Source: Omphiscola glabra (lineage: Eukaryota > Mollusca > Gastropoda > Lymnaeidae). Taken from it: a DNA stretch of 64,000 nucleotides. A program made the position numbers and the translations under genes. Shown here piece by piece: positions 25,144 to 35,112 of this stretch. Each line of letters begins with the position of its first letter. Position 1 is the first letter of the stretch. The notes below the pieces were generated by a model. It was not told the DNA's origin. It saw only the letters and a program-made list of their open reading frames with translations, and ran no database searches. The stretch covers positions 16,673,204 through 16,737,203 of the forward strand of contig OZ024810.1 of NCBI GenBank assembly GCA_964017045.1, written 5' to 3'.

Positions 25144-26028
25144 CTAATTTGTTGGCGGACTATCACGACTCACTGTTACATCAACATGGTCGACAGTATA
25201 AGTAAGTGTTTCATCAACTGCAGATCGCTTGCAGCAGTTTGCTAGTGCCAACAATGTTTCAACTTGAATAACACACGCCTTGCCGTCTGTTGTTGGTTCA
25301 CCGGTGGGACCACAAGAATGTGAATCAAACAGGTAAAATTTGTCTCTGTGTCTAATGACGGCCAGTGATTTGCCCCCTGCGATGAAAATCCCTGCATTGT
25401 GAGACGTGAACAATTGATGAAGTGAATCCAACATTGTTTTACCTGGGCCTTCACTTGGACTTTTGGGATTTGAATGATCCATCAAACTTCCAAACATCGG
25501 AGACTCTGCTTCGTAACTTAAAGTAAACGACTTATCGAATAAACTCACACAATCTTTAACCACGTTAAAGTCTTGAACACGTAAATATCGTCCCGGAAGA
25601 TCGTAACAAAATATGTCTTGAGCTCTTTCATGCAGCTCAGGGTTCTGGACGACGTATTGCAAATACAGCACCAAAGCATAAAAACGATGGGCAGCCAACA
25701 TACTCTGTGTGATGATGTCTGAGGTCCAATCAGAAATGGGAAGAATGGACGATCTCAGAATTATTGCCAGAGCCATGGCACAGCACTGGACACCATAGTA
25801 TCGGCCGTCGAAGATGTTGCGATCTCCCTGCTGATGACCAGCCCTTAAAATTTTCCTGTTGTTGTCGATTTGATAGTATGAAGATTGTATCCTAACATCC
25901 ACATCATCTCTGTTTGCTGAGCATATGTTCAAATTAATCATTTCAAGACTCATTGAACTGTGGATGTTTCGGGCGCATTTGAAGTAGGGATTATCTGGAA
26001 GCACGCAAGATATTTCAGTGTCTGACAT
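25144..26028 (-). CDS. Papain-like cysteine peptidase of herpesvirus-tegument (C76-like) type
   Basis: An uninterrupted 294-codon ORF and the best single-exon coding signal of the window. The fold is suggested by three blocks in the right order. 'HQQGD' (residues 65-69) comes first. 'GVQCCAMAL' (79-87) follows, with Cys82 or Cys83 as nucleophile and a nearby Gln for the oxyanion hole. 'GGKSLAVIRHRDKFYLFDSH' (218-237) comes last, giving Asp235 and His237 as the Asp-x-His pair. These are features of the ubiquitin/NEDD8-specific protease of herpesvirus large tegument proteins (peptidase family C76). Related domains also occur in transposon-borne and other eukaryotic proteins. I infer a deubiquitinase or deneddylase-like enzyme, cytosolic or nuclear, since no signal peptide is seen. 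The frame is open upstream to a splice acceptor (tttcag at 26072), so a 5' exon, coding or UTR, is likely. Host domestication, transposon cargo or a viral insertion are all possible. Confidence 0.72.
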   Translation of the reverse strand: MSDTEISCVLPDNPYFKCARNIHSSMSLEMINLNICSANRDDVDVRIQSSYYQIDNNRKILRAGHQQGDRNIFDGRYYGVQCCAMALAIILRSSILPISDWTSDIITQSMLAAHRFYALVLYLQYVVQNPELHERAQDIFCYDLPGRYLRVQDFNVVKDCVSLFDKSFTLSYEAESPMFGSLMDHSNPKSPSEGPGKTMLDSLHQLFTSHNAGIFIAGGKSLAVIRHRDKFYLFDSHSCGPTGEPTTDGKACVIQVETLLALANCCKRSAVDETLTYTVDHVDVTVSRDSPPTN

Positions 26029-26067
26029 GGCTTTTGACGCCTGAACTGCTTTCAGTTGATGACTTGT

Positions 26068-26077
26068 TCTGCTGAAA
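26068..26077 (-). promoter_or_regulatory. Tandem NAGNAG splice acceptor before the peptidase ORF
   Basis: On the minus strand aaatttcagcag gives two acceptors 3 nt apart, 40-43 nt before the ATG. Either leaves one base before the reading frame, so a coding upstream exon would have to end in phase 2. Confidence 0.5.
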
Positions 26078-26479
26078 TTTAAGCAAAAATAAATTTATAG
26101 ACACACATATGTATGGTCTTTTTAAAAAATAGATTTTATATTTAATAGTAAATAAATTAATATTGTAAAAAAACAATTTCTAAGTATGAAACATAGAGCT
26201 AAATTACTTTAATATCAGAATCTTTAAAGCAGCTTCTTAAGAAATTTACTTAATAAATAAGTTATTGCCAGATAAGATAACATAAGATAAGTTAGTTTAA
26301 GGTATGGTTAATTTAATGATCCAAAAAGGGTAAAATGTCTTTAATTAAATTGTAAATATTCCTTTGAGTAGATAATTTTAAAACTAGATAAAAAGTCTTA
26401 GCAAGAAAACGTGTTTACACTCGAAACATTTCCATGGCTTCCAAGTCAATAGATCATGTGAGACTCATATCCTTTAATT

Positions 26480-27735
26480 AATAGAATACTTGATGACCAA
26501 TTCGGAGAACAACAAGCAAACGGACTTGCTGGTGATGAACTTCTCAAAAGCATTTGAGCGTGTCAATCATCATTTACTTTTACACAAACTTCAGAGATTT
26601 GAGATCCAATACATTACTAAAACAGTGATCTCTAGCTTCCTCCGCAACCGATGCCAGGCAGTAGTGGTGGACGGCACAAGCTTCTCCTTTGCCAGTGTTA
26701 AGATAGGGGTCGCCAAGGGCTTGTTGATGGGCCCCTGTTGGTTTCTAGCATACATCAATGACCTACCCTAGAAACTGACATCCCAAGTAAGACTGTTCGC
26801 AGATGACACGGCGCTGTATAGGACGATCACCAGCAGATCTGACCAGGACCAGCCACAACATGGTCTCAATCGGTTAGCTAAGTGGGAGATGAGCTGGGAC
26901 ATAGAATTTCAACGTTCCAAAAGCCACACACTGTCTGTATAAGTGTTACTACTCTACATTACTACTACGCACTGAATGGCAATATACTTGAGCAAGTTTT
27001 CTCCCTAAGGCACCTCGTTGTTACCATTCAAAGAAAGTTCCACTGGGACAAGCATAATAACAATGTGTGCAACCGGGCAAATAAAACTCTAGGATTCGTA
27101 AGGTGATATTTCACACTCTGGTGTGAAAGTAAGAGCATATAATGCCTTTGTCTGTCCGCTTCTAGATTACCCATCTTTGTTCTGGCACCCATTCACCCAG
27201 AATAGCATCAACACGCTGGAGGCGGTCCCGTGACGGGAAGCACGCCTTGTCCTGAACAGCGACAGAATACCCCTAGTGTTGGCAGCATTTTGGAAATAAA
27301 TCTTTGGCTGGTCACCACTGGAGGGACAACGACCATTACGCAAGCTCTCCAAGATGTGCAGACTAAATAATGGACTGGTTCACTCTCCCCCCCCCCCCCC
27401 CCTCACCCATAGACAGCGACGAGGCCATAACAAGCAGTTCCGGCACATAACTGCAAGAACACAGTACATGAACTGCTCTTTCCTGCCAAAGACAATCAAT
27501 GTACTGAAACAAGCTTCAACAAGCAACAGTTGAGGCGAAAACACTTGACACATGGCGTCTACTGCCCCAGGCCTTCCAACCTACAGTTCATGGTACCCTC
27601 GCTGAGTAGCCTTTGAAACCTGTGAAAGATCCTCTTAGACACAAGGCATATAATCATTGCCTATTCCCTCTTCATACATAAGAGCCAGAATAATCAATAC
27701 ATTGATCGTTTTCCCCATAATATATAGAAGAAGAA
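26480..27735 (+). mobile_element. 5'-truncated Jockey/CR1-like LINE, dead
   Basis: Reverse-transcriptase remains in the order expected: 'LVMNFSKAFERVNHHLL', 'LMGPCWFLAYINDLP' and 'RLFADDTALY' (the catalytic A[D]D box is preserved), then C-terminal pieces. Several stops and frameshifts. The 3' end has 'catt gatcgtttt' and a (gaa)n tail near 27725-27735. The same tail recurs at 44765-44860. Confidence 0.8.
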
Positions 27736-28700
27736 GGGGCTATTCGTGAAATGTCCCTTTCCTTTTTTCAGTTACGAAAATTGGAAACAGACATAATTAA
27801 GGCCAGCATCCATTAACTTTGTCATAGATGGCATTGATTATACTTATAGCACTATGTTTTTACGATTCTTGAAGTAACCAATAGTGGCACTCTGAGAAAA
27901 TAAAGGCTCATTTTCAAATAAGACAACGGGGCAAGTTATTTCACTTTGTGATATAACCCAGAGAGAGAGACAGCCAAGAAGAACATTAATCTTGATTACC
28001 AATACCATTGTCCGATAACATGGGGAAAAACCACGCCAATTAGGAGCCTACAACTGATTACCAATACCACATTCTAAGGACACAGATAAAGACCAAACAT
28101 TTATCAAGCTCGTTGATAGAGAAAGACACGAAACGGATTCCCCATTATATATGGGGGTAATCACTTTGTAAGAATAGAGCAGTCCGGCCATCTCGTTTGA
28201 TTGATTCACTTTAAAGACATTGCTCAGCAGTTGTCCGGTGTTACACAAATCGGTGGTCATTAAATACTAGGCAATGTTATGAGTATATACATATATATCC
28301 ATGTATAAATAATTATAAGTTTATAAGTAGCTAGTTCAGCGTTGAAGGCCACGTAATATTTAAAATGTACAATTTAAAAAAAAATAAGCATTGCGCTACC
28401 AGCTTAAATATTTGTATAGCAAAATAATAAATGCAGAGCAAAAATACTTACACATTTTTAGTCAGTGTTAAAAAAAATATTTTCAATAATATTATTGATG
28501 ACTGCGTTGATTAAACACTTGTTTTACACTAACGATATTTACACTTATATCATTATAAAATGAATAGTGTATCAATTTGTAATGATTTTGGTTTTGTCCA
28601 TGATAAATTGTCAATAATAATTGTAATAAAAAAATTATATTATTTTCTTTAAGCCCCAGCACAGGATAGTTATTTGTATAAATATTATTTGCATACTCAC
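27736..28700. other. Unassigned stretch between LINE and Ig-TM gene
   Basis: It should contain the downstream exons of the minus-strand Ig-TM gene, but I could not trace any with matching phase. The 70-codon minus frame at 28048-28260 shows no domain. Confidence 0.35.
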
Positions 28701-28796
28701 TGCATTTGACTAAAAAAAGAAAAGCCAACAGGACCACTGGGGCGATAACACCAACAACAACATAGATCATAGGATCTCCATGGCTTGTCATTTCGT
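28701..28796 (-). CDS. Transmembrane exon of the Ig-like gene
   Basis: 96 nt, from tgttccacag|ACGAAATG to AAATGCA|gtgagt. About 20 hydrophobic residues followed by VKC. Confidence 0.65.
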
Positions 28797-29519
28797 CTGT
28801 GGAACATACGAGATTTTCATTGTGTTATGATGCGTATTTTAAATTGTTCTTACACTCGCTTAAAATTCAAATTCGTTTACGAAATTGATATATATTTTGA
28901 CAATATGGCCAGAATTATTACTAATGAGTTCTAGAAAGAAATATAGGAGCAAAATAAAGCGATTTTCACATTAACTGTAAAATATGAAGTTGCATTATTT
29001 TTTTTAAATATCTGATAAAATATTTCAATTTATTTATGCAACGTAAAATATAAAGATATATACATTTTGTTTGAAATAAAGACATTTATACAAGTGGTGC
29101 TATTCGTCATCATTTTTATCTTTTCTGCACCGATTTGCATGCCAAAGGACGAGGAAGTATAGAAATGTATAACTAGAAATATTTGGAAGTGAAAGATTTT
29201 TACTCACGCTCAATAAGAATATTGCTGCAAGGCACTGCTGAAATATTGACCCAACCATCTTGGCACTGGAAGATAGTCACGTGATTCAACAACCTGCTTG
29301 TGTTACGTATATGTAATGTGCTATTAAACACTTTTCCCGCTTGAGCTAAGTCTGCTGAAAAGCCATCGTTCACAACATCATTACACTCTTCTGGACAATT
29401 CAACAAAACACGTGTGTCAGCACTTGCCTCACTGGTAGAAATCCACCGAAATAGTTTTTTCGGCGTCAAACAAGATACATTAAGGCTGACTCCTTCGACG
29501 GCCTTTAACAAACAAGCAG
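28701..29519 (-). CDS. Ig-like single-pass transmembrane protein, partial (2 exons seen)
   Basis: Exon 29519-29208 (312 nt, phase 1 at both ends) encodes a module with 'VSLNVSC', a following Trp, 'LLNCPEEC', 'STLHIRN' and 'ITIFQC'-like strands, reminiscent of an Ig fold, with four N-x-S/T sites. It is spliced (GAGC|gtgagt ... ccacag|AC) in frame to exon 28796-28701 (96 nt, phase 1 at both ends). That exon encodes 'MIYVVVGVIAPVVLLAFLFL' followed by VKC, a clear membrane helix. The signal-peptide exon, expected above 29519, and the cytoplasmic tail exons were not found. Phase-1 symmetry matches the large receptor gene at 35070-58868, so a shared exon-shuffled receptor design is likely. The ORF at 25144 does not fit as its tail because it needs phase 2. 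Confidence 0.65.
29104..29157 (-). mobile_element. Small RTE fragment
   Basis: About 54 bp closely matches 36340-36395 inside the RTE reverse transcriptase of the other element (shared 'ttttctgcac.gattt..atgccaaa.gacga'). It lies in the intron between the Ig and TM exons. Confidence 0.6.
29208..29519 (-). CDS. Ig-like exon, phase 1-1
   Basis: Acceptor ccgtcttttaag|CT and donor GAGC|gtgagt. Symmetric phase-1 borders are the usual form of shuffled Ig exons. The track-like start at 29511 is a TTG inside the exon and not a real start. Confidence 0.65.
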
Positions 29520-29747
29520 CTTAAAAGACGGAAACAAAAGACAAAAACGCAATTATCATAGCATGAAAATGACAGTGGCGTTTCTGCAGGAGGTGTGATG
29601 TAGAAAAATATCATAATCAACACAAGAAAGATGACAGTGGCTTGTCTGGAGGAGGTGGGATATGGAGGGAAAAAAGTGGTGTATAGCGTTTAAATTTTAA
29701 GATATATTGTCCTCTTTTTGGTATGCTTAAGTCACGTTTGGAATGAA

Positions 29748-29772
29748 GTGTGTGTGTGTGTGTGTGTGTGTA
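29748..29772. repeat. (TG)n microsatellite
   Basis: About 12 TG dinucleotides. Confidence 0.9.
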
Positions 29773-30189
29773 GTTGGAAAAAAAGGGGGAAGGGTCATGG
29801 ACAGTTATAGATAAAGTCAGCTGTTGGGTAATCTTCCGTAAGTTTCAATTGGACGAAGCAGTTGGTTGCATGAGCGTCGAATGAGTTGGGCTGATATAAT
29901 ATTGAGTAAAATGCCACGCTGTCTGTGGCAGCGTTCCCATAAATTGAAGACCACAAAAAAAATATATCACCGGTCAGCGAGTCTTGCGATGCTTATGATG
30001 CTTACAATGCCGGTCTTCACAACATGATTAATAATTTGCCACCGGTCACTGGTGTAATTTTGACACTTGTTTCTGGATATTTTTTTTATGTTAAATGACC
30101 ATGGGAGAAAGACTGGGATGACAAAAATGAGTGTACTATGTTACTGTGACTGTGCTAACAGGAGAAATAAATACAAAAATCAATGTAGA

Positions 30190-30990
30190 CATTTTCTCCG
30201 ATATTTGACTGACTAAAGTGCTTCAGCGTATCTTTCTTGACTGACTAAAGTGCTATATTGTATCGTTACTTGACTAAACTGCTACATTTAATTGGTACTT
30301 GACTGACTAAAGTGCTACATCGTATTGTTATTTGACTGACTTATGAGCTACATTGTATCTTTCTTGACTTACTAAAGTGCTACATTTGTATCTTTCTTGA
30401 CTGATTAAAGTGCTACATTGTGTCTTGCTTGACAGATTAAAGTACTACACTGTATCGTTACTTGACTAAAGTGCTACATTGTATCGTCAATTACCTAAAT
30501 TGCTACAGTATATCGTTACTTTACTGACTAACGCAATACATTGTATCGTTACCTGACTGACTAAATTGCTACATTGAGTCGTTAATTGACTGACTAAATT
30601 GCTACATTGAGTCGTTAATTGACTGACTAAATTGCTACATTGAGTCGTTAATTGACTGACTAAATTGCTACATTGAGTCGTTAATTGACTGACTAAATTG
30701 CTACATTGAGTCGTTAATTGACTGACTAAATTGCTACATTGAGTCGTTAATTGACTGACTAAATTGCTACATTGAGTCGTTAATTGACTGACTAAATTGC
30801 TACATTGAGTCGTTAATTGACTGACTAAATTGCTACATGGAGTCGTTAATTTACTTAAGTTCTACATTATATCTCTACTTGACGGACTAAACTAAAGTGC
30901 TACATTTTGTCGTTAATTGGCTGACTAAAGTGCATTATTGTAACATTATTACTTGGCTGACTAAAGTGCTACTTTGTAGAGTGTGCTCTA
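30190..30990. repeat. 33-bp minisatellite
   Basis: Nine near-identical 33-bp units at about 30555-30850 ('gactgactaaattgctacat' then 'tgagtcgttaatt'), flanked on both sides by older, diverged units. A recently homogenised core inside an old array. Confidence 0.9.
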
Positions 30991-31029
30991 ACAAGAAGGA
31001 ACGGACATTCTGTCAATGTATTCTTCAGT

Positions 31030-32022
31030 TCAATTAAAAATGCCCTACTTGCAAACTGTGCCTCAAAAAACAACTAAACGATTTGATATAACATATATTA
31101 CGTCCCCACCACATACATTTCACCTCGGCTGATTTAATGTTACCGAGTCTGTCTGCCTCATTATCATAGCACACTCTCTTTAGCTCATCATGTCCCCTTT
31201 CAGTGAGACACGTATTAGACTCACCCATATTTGCAAACTGTTCCTCTTTGAAATTGTTCTCCTGTTCAGAAAGTAGCGTTTAAAGATAGAAAAGGTTCAC
31301 ACAGCCCAATAAAATGAATCAGTTATACTGGTACAATTAATTGTAATTCTATCAATTATACTGGTACAGGTATTGTTCAATCTCTTATACTGGTACAGTT
31401 ATTGTTCTATCAAGACAAATTTTTAAAAAACAACTATTACGTATTTCAGAATGAATCTATACACAGTGCTTAAGGATGAGGATTTAATTGATTACACACT
31501 GCATACAATGTCGCGCCGGCCTGTGCAGATACATTAACACTTATAGGTGGACGGCGTCACATTCCAATGTAGCCAGAATGATTCACTGGATGAAATCAGT
31601 GGCTCTCAAACGAAGAGTTTATGCTGTGTCACACGGAGAGACACTGCACCTGGGTTTTTGTTGTAGCTCATATCCTTAATTAACAACTGGAATTGTTGAG
31701 AATTTTATTTTACTTCCGATAAAAAAATAATTTCACAATTTCAATGTAACTTAATATTCAGCAAATAGTTTTTAATTACTCCAATTATACAACTATAAAT
31801 GTTATTAATTCATTTTAAATTCTCCCTTTAAACAAACCGAGTTTCAGTTTTTATGATAAATCCATATGAGCTTATACATTGAATGATTTTTTCTTCAACA
31901 GAATGAAATAATTGTAAATTTGGTCATTGGCTGGATTTAAAATTAACTTTTTTTTCCAATGATGTTTTATAATCCTTCAACTGGAATTTGTGTTAGATAA
32001 ATACAGTTAAAACCTAGTCACT
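31030..32022. repeat. Segmental duplication, copy 1
   Basis: A diverged but collinear match to about 60890-61905. Shared landmarks include 'cttttcagt.agac', 'attacaca.tgcata.aatg', 'cagaatgattc.ctg' and 'tctcaaac.a.gagtt'. Both copies are followed by the same type of 20-21-bp array. Confidence 0.65.
31225..31261 (-). other. Exon-like conserved segment in the duplication
   Basis: On the minus strand a 37-nt segment is bordered by ctgaacag| and |gtgagt and reads 'ENNFKEEQFANM'. The duplicate at about 60955-60990 keeps 'gaggaacag' and a gtaagt donor. It may be a small exon or a relic; phases of the two copies do not agree. Confidence 0.35.
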
Positions 32023-32030
32023 GTCTAGGA

Positions 32031-32226
32031 CAGTGGTTCTCAACCTCTCTAATGCCGCGACCCTTTAATACAGTTCCTCATGTTGTGGCGACCCCCAGAC
32101 ACAAAAATATTTAAGTTGCTACTCCACAACTGTAAAGCATATATGTTTCACGATAGTCTTTGCGACCCCTAGGAAATGGTCATTTGACCCCAAAGGGGGT
32201 AGCGACCCACAGGTTTAGAACCACTG
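32031..32226. mobile_element. hAT-type MITE (CAGTGGTTCTCAACCT ends)
   Basis: A 196-bp element with imperfect terminal inverted repeats (CAGTGGTTCTCAACC / GGTTTAGAACCACTG) and a perfect 8-bp target duplication GTCTAGGA (32023-32030, 32227-32234). Same family as 52897-53092. Confidence 0.92.
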
Positions 32227-32266
32227 GTCTAGGAGGACTCATCCACACACATTTAATAGTCTAGTC

Positions 32267-32357
32267 CAGTGGTCGGCAAACTCAATCAGCAGCAGGACGA
32301 GTAAAGAAATTTTGAGAGCCAAACTTCTTTTCAAGAGCTGCGATTTGCCGACCACTG
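32267..32357. mobile_element. Short hAT-type MITE (CAGTGGTCGGCAAA ends)
   Basis: A 91-bp element with inverted repeats CAGTGGTCGGCAAA / TTTGCCGACCACTG and a perfect 8-bp duplication GTCTAGTC (32259-32266, 32358-32365). Confidence 0.9.
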
Positions 32358-32724
32358 GTCTAGTCCTTTGGGGAGATACAGCTTAAGTTAAAGCATTTTA
32401 AATGCTATAAAACGCTTCTTTAAGAAAATTTAGTTGCATAATTAGTCATACCATTTAAAGCGTTAAGTAATGCGATGAACGTTATATCTTCGTGTAACTT
32501 TAAGCTATGCAAGGATAAATTTAGATAAATCAAATTCACGCATTAGAATTGTAACTTTAAAAAAAAAAATTCTAGATCCAAATGAGCCAAATTACTCAAG
32601 TATCTAATTTGAAAGACAATAGCTTTCAACGACGTTCACAGGAAGGCTAGAAAGTAGAAATTAAATTTTAGTGCACAGTAAAGGAAGTGCACAAAAGTGT
32701 TGCGCAACAGAGATTAGATTAGAC

Positions 32725-32880
32725 TATATAACTTGAAAGAAAGCAGATAACTGGAAGGCAGTGTGCACTAGAAGGCTGAATGCACTGGAAGACAGAATGC
32801 ATTAGACGGCAGAGTACTATAGAAGCCAAAGTGCACTTGAAGACAGAGTGCACTGGAAGGCATAGTGCACTACTAGGCAG
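32725..32880. repeat. About 17-bp minisatellite
   Basis: About nine diverged units of 'ggcagagtgcactggaa' type. Confidence 0.7.
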
Positions 32881-32984
32881 ATTTGAATACTCCCAGTAAC
32901 ATTTATAAAACGATAGATCAAAAATGAATTTACTTTTCACTGATCAAATACCGTTGTCTTAAATTGAATTTCACTGACCGAGGT

Positions 32985-34650
32985 TGCTAACTGACATGAT
33001 GACGGAGCTAAATTAGAGGAGGATGAAGCCAACTGACATGATGATAGAGCTAACTGACAGGATGATGGAGCTGACAGAATAATGGAGCTAACTGACAAGG
33101 ATGATGGATCTAACTGACAATATGATGGAGCTAAATGACAGGATGATAGAGTTAACTAACAGGATGATGGATCTAACTGACAGTATGACAGAGCTAATTG
33201 TCAGGATGATAGAGCCAACTGACAGGATGATGGAGCTGACAGGATGATGCAGCTAACTGACAGGATGATAGAGCTAACTGACAGGACGATAGAGCTAACT
33301 GACAGGATGATAGAGCTAACTGACATGATGATAGAGCTAACTGACAGGATGATGGAGCTGACAGGACGATTGAGCTAACTGACAAGGATGATGGAGCTAA
33401 CTGACAGGATGATGGAGCTAAATGACAGGATGATAGAGTTAACTAACAGCATGATGGATCTAACTGACAGTATGACAGAGCTAAGTGACAGGATGATGGA
33501 GCTAACTGACAGGATGATATAGCTAACTGACAGGATGATGGAGCTGACAGGATTATAGGGCTATCTGACAGGATGATGGAGCTAACTGACAGGATGATGG
33601 AGCTAACTGACAAAATGATGGAGCTGACAGAATGATGGATATACCGGCAAGAATAAGAGAGCTAAATTAGAGGATGATGAAGCTAACTCACAACAAAATG
33701 GAGCTGAATGACATACTGATACAGCTAACTGACAGAATAATGGAGCTAACTGAATGAATGTTATAGCTCACTGACAGGAGGATAGAGCTAGCTGACAGGT
33801 TGATGGAGCTAACTGACAGGAACATGGAACCTATTGACAGGGTGTTGGAACTTACTGACCAGAGGATGAATCAAACTGACAGGATGAAGGAGCTAACTGA
33901 CTGGATGATGTAACTAACTGACAAGATGATGTAGCTAACTGACTGGATGATATAACTAACTGAATGGATGATGTAATTAACTGACAGAATGATGGAGCTA
34001 CTTCCTGGAATATTGAGCTAACTGACAAGAACATGGAACCAATTGACAGGATGTTGGAACTAACTGACCAGAGGATGGATCAAACTGACAGGATGATAGA
34101 GCTAACTGACAGGATGATGGAGCTAACTGACAGGATGATGGAGCTTTTTGACAAGATGATAGAGCTAACTGACAGGAGAAGGGATATAACTGACAGGACA
34201 ATGGATCTAACTTTCAGGATACTGGAGCTAACTAACAGGATAGCGGGTCTAACTGACAGGAGAATGTAGCTGACAGATTGATGGGTAACGACATGATGAG
34301 AGAGTTATGTGACAAGGTGAGTGGGTTTATTTATATTATGGGGTAGCTAACTGATACGATGGAGGCGCTGTATCAGAGGAGTCGGGAGTGAACTGTGATG
34401 ATAAAGGGGATAACTGAGAGGATGAGGAGATCATTTAGAGGATATGTGAGCTAACTGAGAGGCTGGCATCACTGTATGAGGGGATGTGGAGCTAACTGAG
34501 TGGGTGAGGCTGATCACTTAAAGGATACGGGAGGTAACTGAAAGGCTACGGGAGATAACTTAAAGAATGAGGATTTGAGATAAGTCACAAAAAGATTGAG
34601 CTCACTGACAGGCGAAGGTTGCTGAGTTATAGAATACGTGTTGTTACCAA
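32985..34650. repeat. 21-bp 'gagctaactgacaggatgatg' satellite
   Basis: A 1.7-kb array of roughly 75 diverged units of about 21 bp, with an internal higher-order duplication (33838-33900 resembles 34045-34105). Related in sequence ('ctaactgaca') to the array at 62895-64000. Frames stay open locally on both strands but are not genes. Confidence 0.9.
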
Positions 34651-35069
34651 TTGAGAGGGCGTTGACTTACACGAAACAGTGGAGCTGTCGGTTTAAATTT
34701 TAATTATTTTTTTTTTGTATTATGGCTTTTCTAATATACTCTCCGTTATTCTTAAAACTTTGCACCCCTAACTGGCACACACTCTGGCAAAGGTAAAGAT
34801 ATATTAATATTTATATAATAATTAAGTTTTAACCATAATTGGAGACAGTTTGTTAAGGCAGGTTAAACTACAAGACGAAAATTGAAAAAATAAGATATTT
34901 AATTAAATCAAGTTTTAAAACTACACAATTCCTTTCTCAACCACGCGTAATGATTTGTGAACTACGCAAACTAAGCGCCATTTTGTTTCTAAGCAAACAA
35001 AAACACCACCTTGCAGTTCAGTAAGACGAAATTACTCTCGCTCCAGTATCTGCAAGAATTAAAACCACC

Positions 35070-35112
35070 ATGTTTTATGTCAATAAATGGCTTCTTATGT
35101 GTGTTATTCAAG
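35070..35112 (+). CDS. Receptor exon 1: start codon and signal peptide
   Basis: accaccATG gives a good initiation context. 14 codons ('MFYVNKWLLMCVIQ') plus one base, donor CAAG|gttagt, phase 1. Joined to exon 2 this gives a hydrophobic leader. Confidence 0.6.

Noticed and set aside
28048..28260. 70-codon minus-strand ORF as a tail exon of the Ig-TM gene
   Set aside because: No acceptor/donor pair giving phase 1 could be placed around it.
25144..29519. Peptidase ORF as the cytoplasmic tail of the Ig-TM gene
   Set aside because: The TM exon ends in phase 1, but the acceptor before the peptidase needs phase 2, and no linking exon was found. Kept as separate genes, though an undetected exon could still join them.
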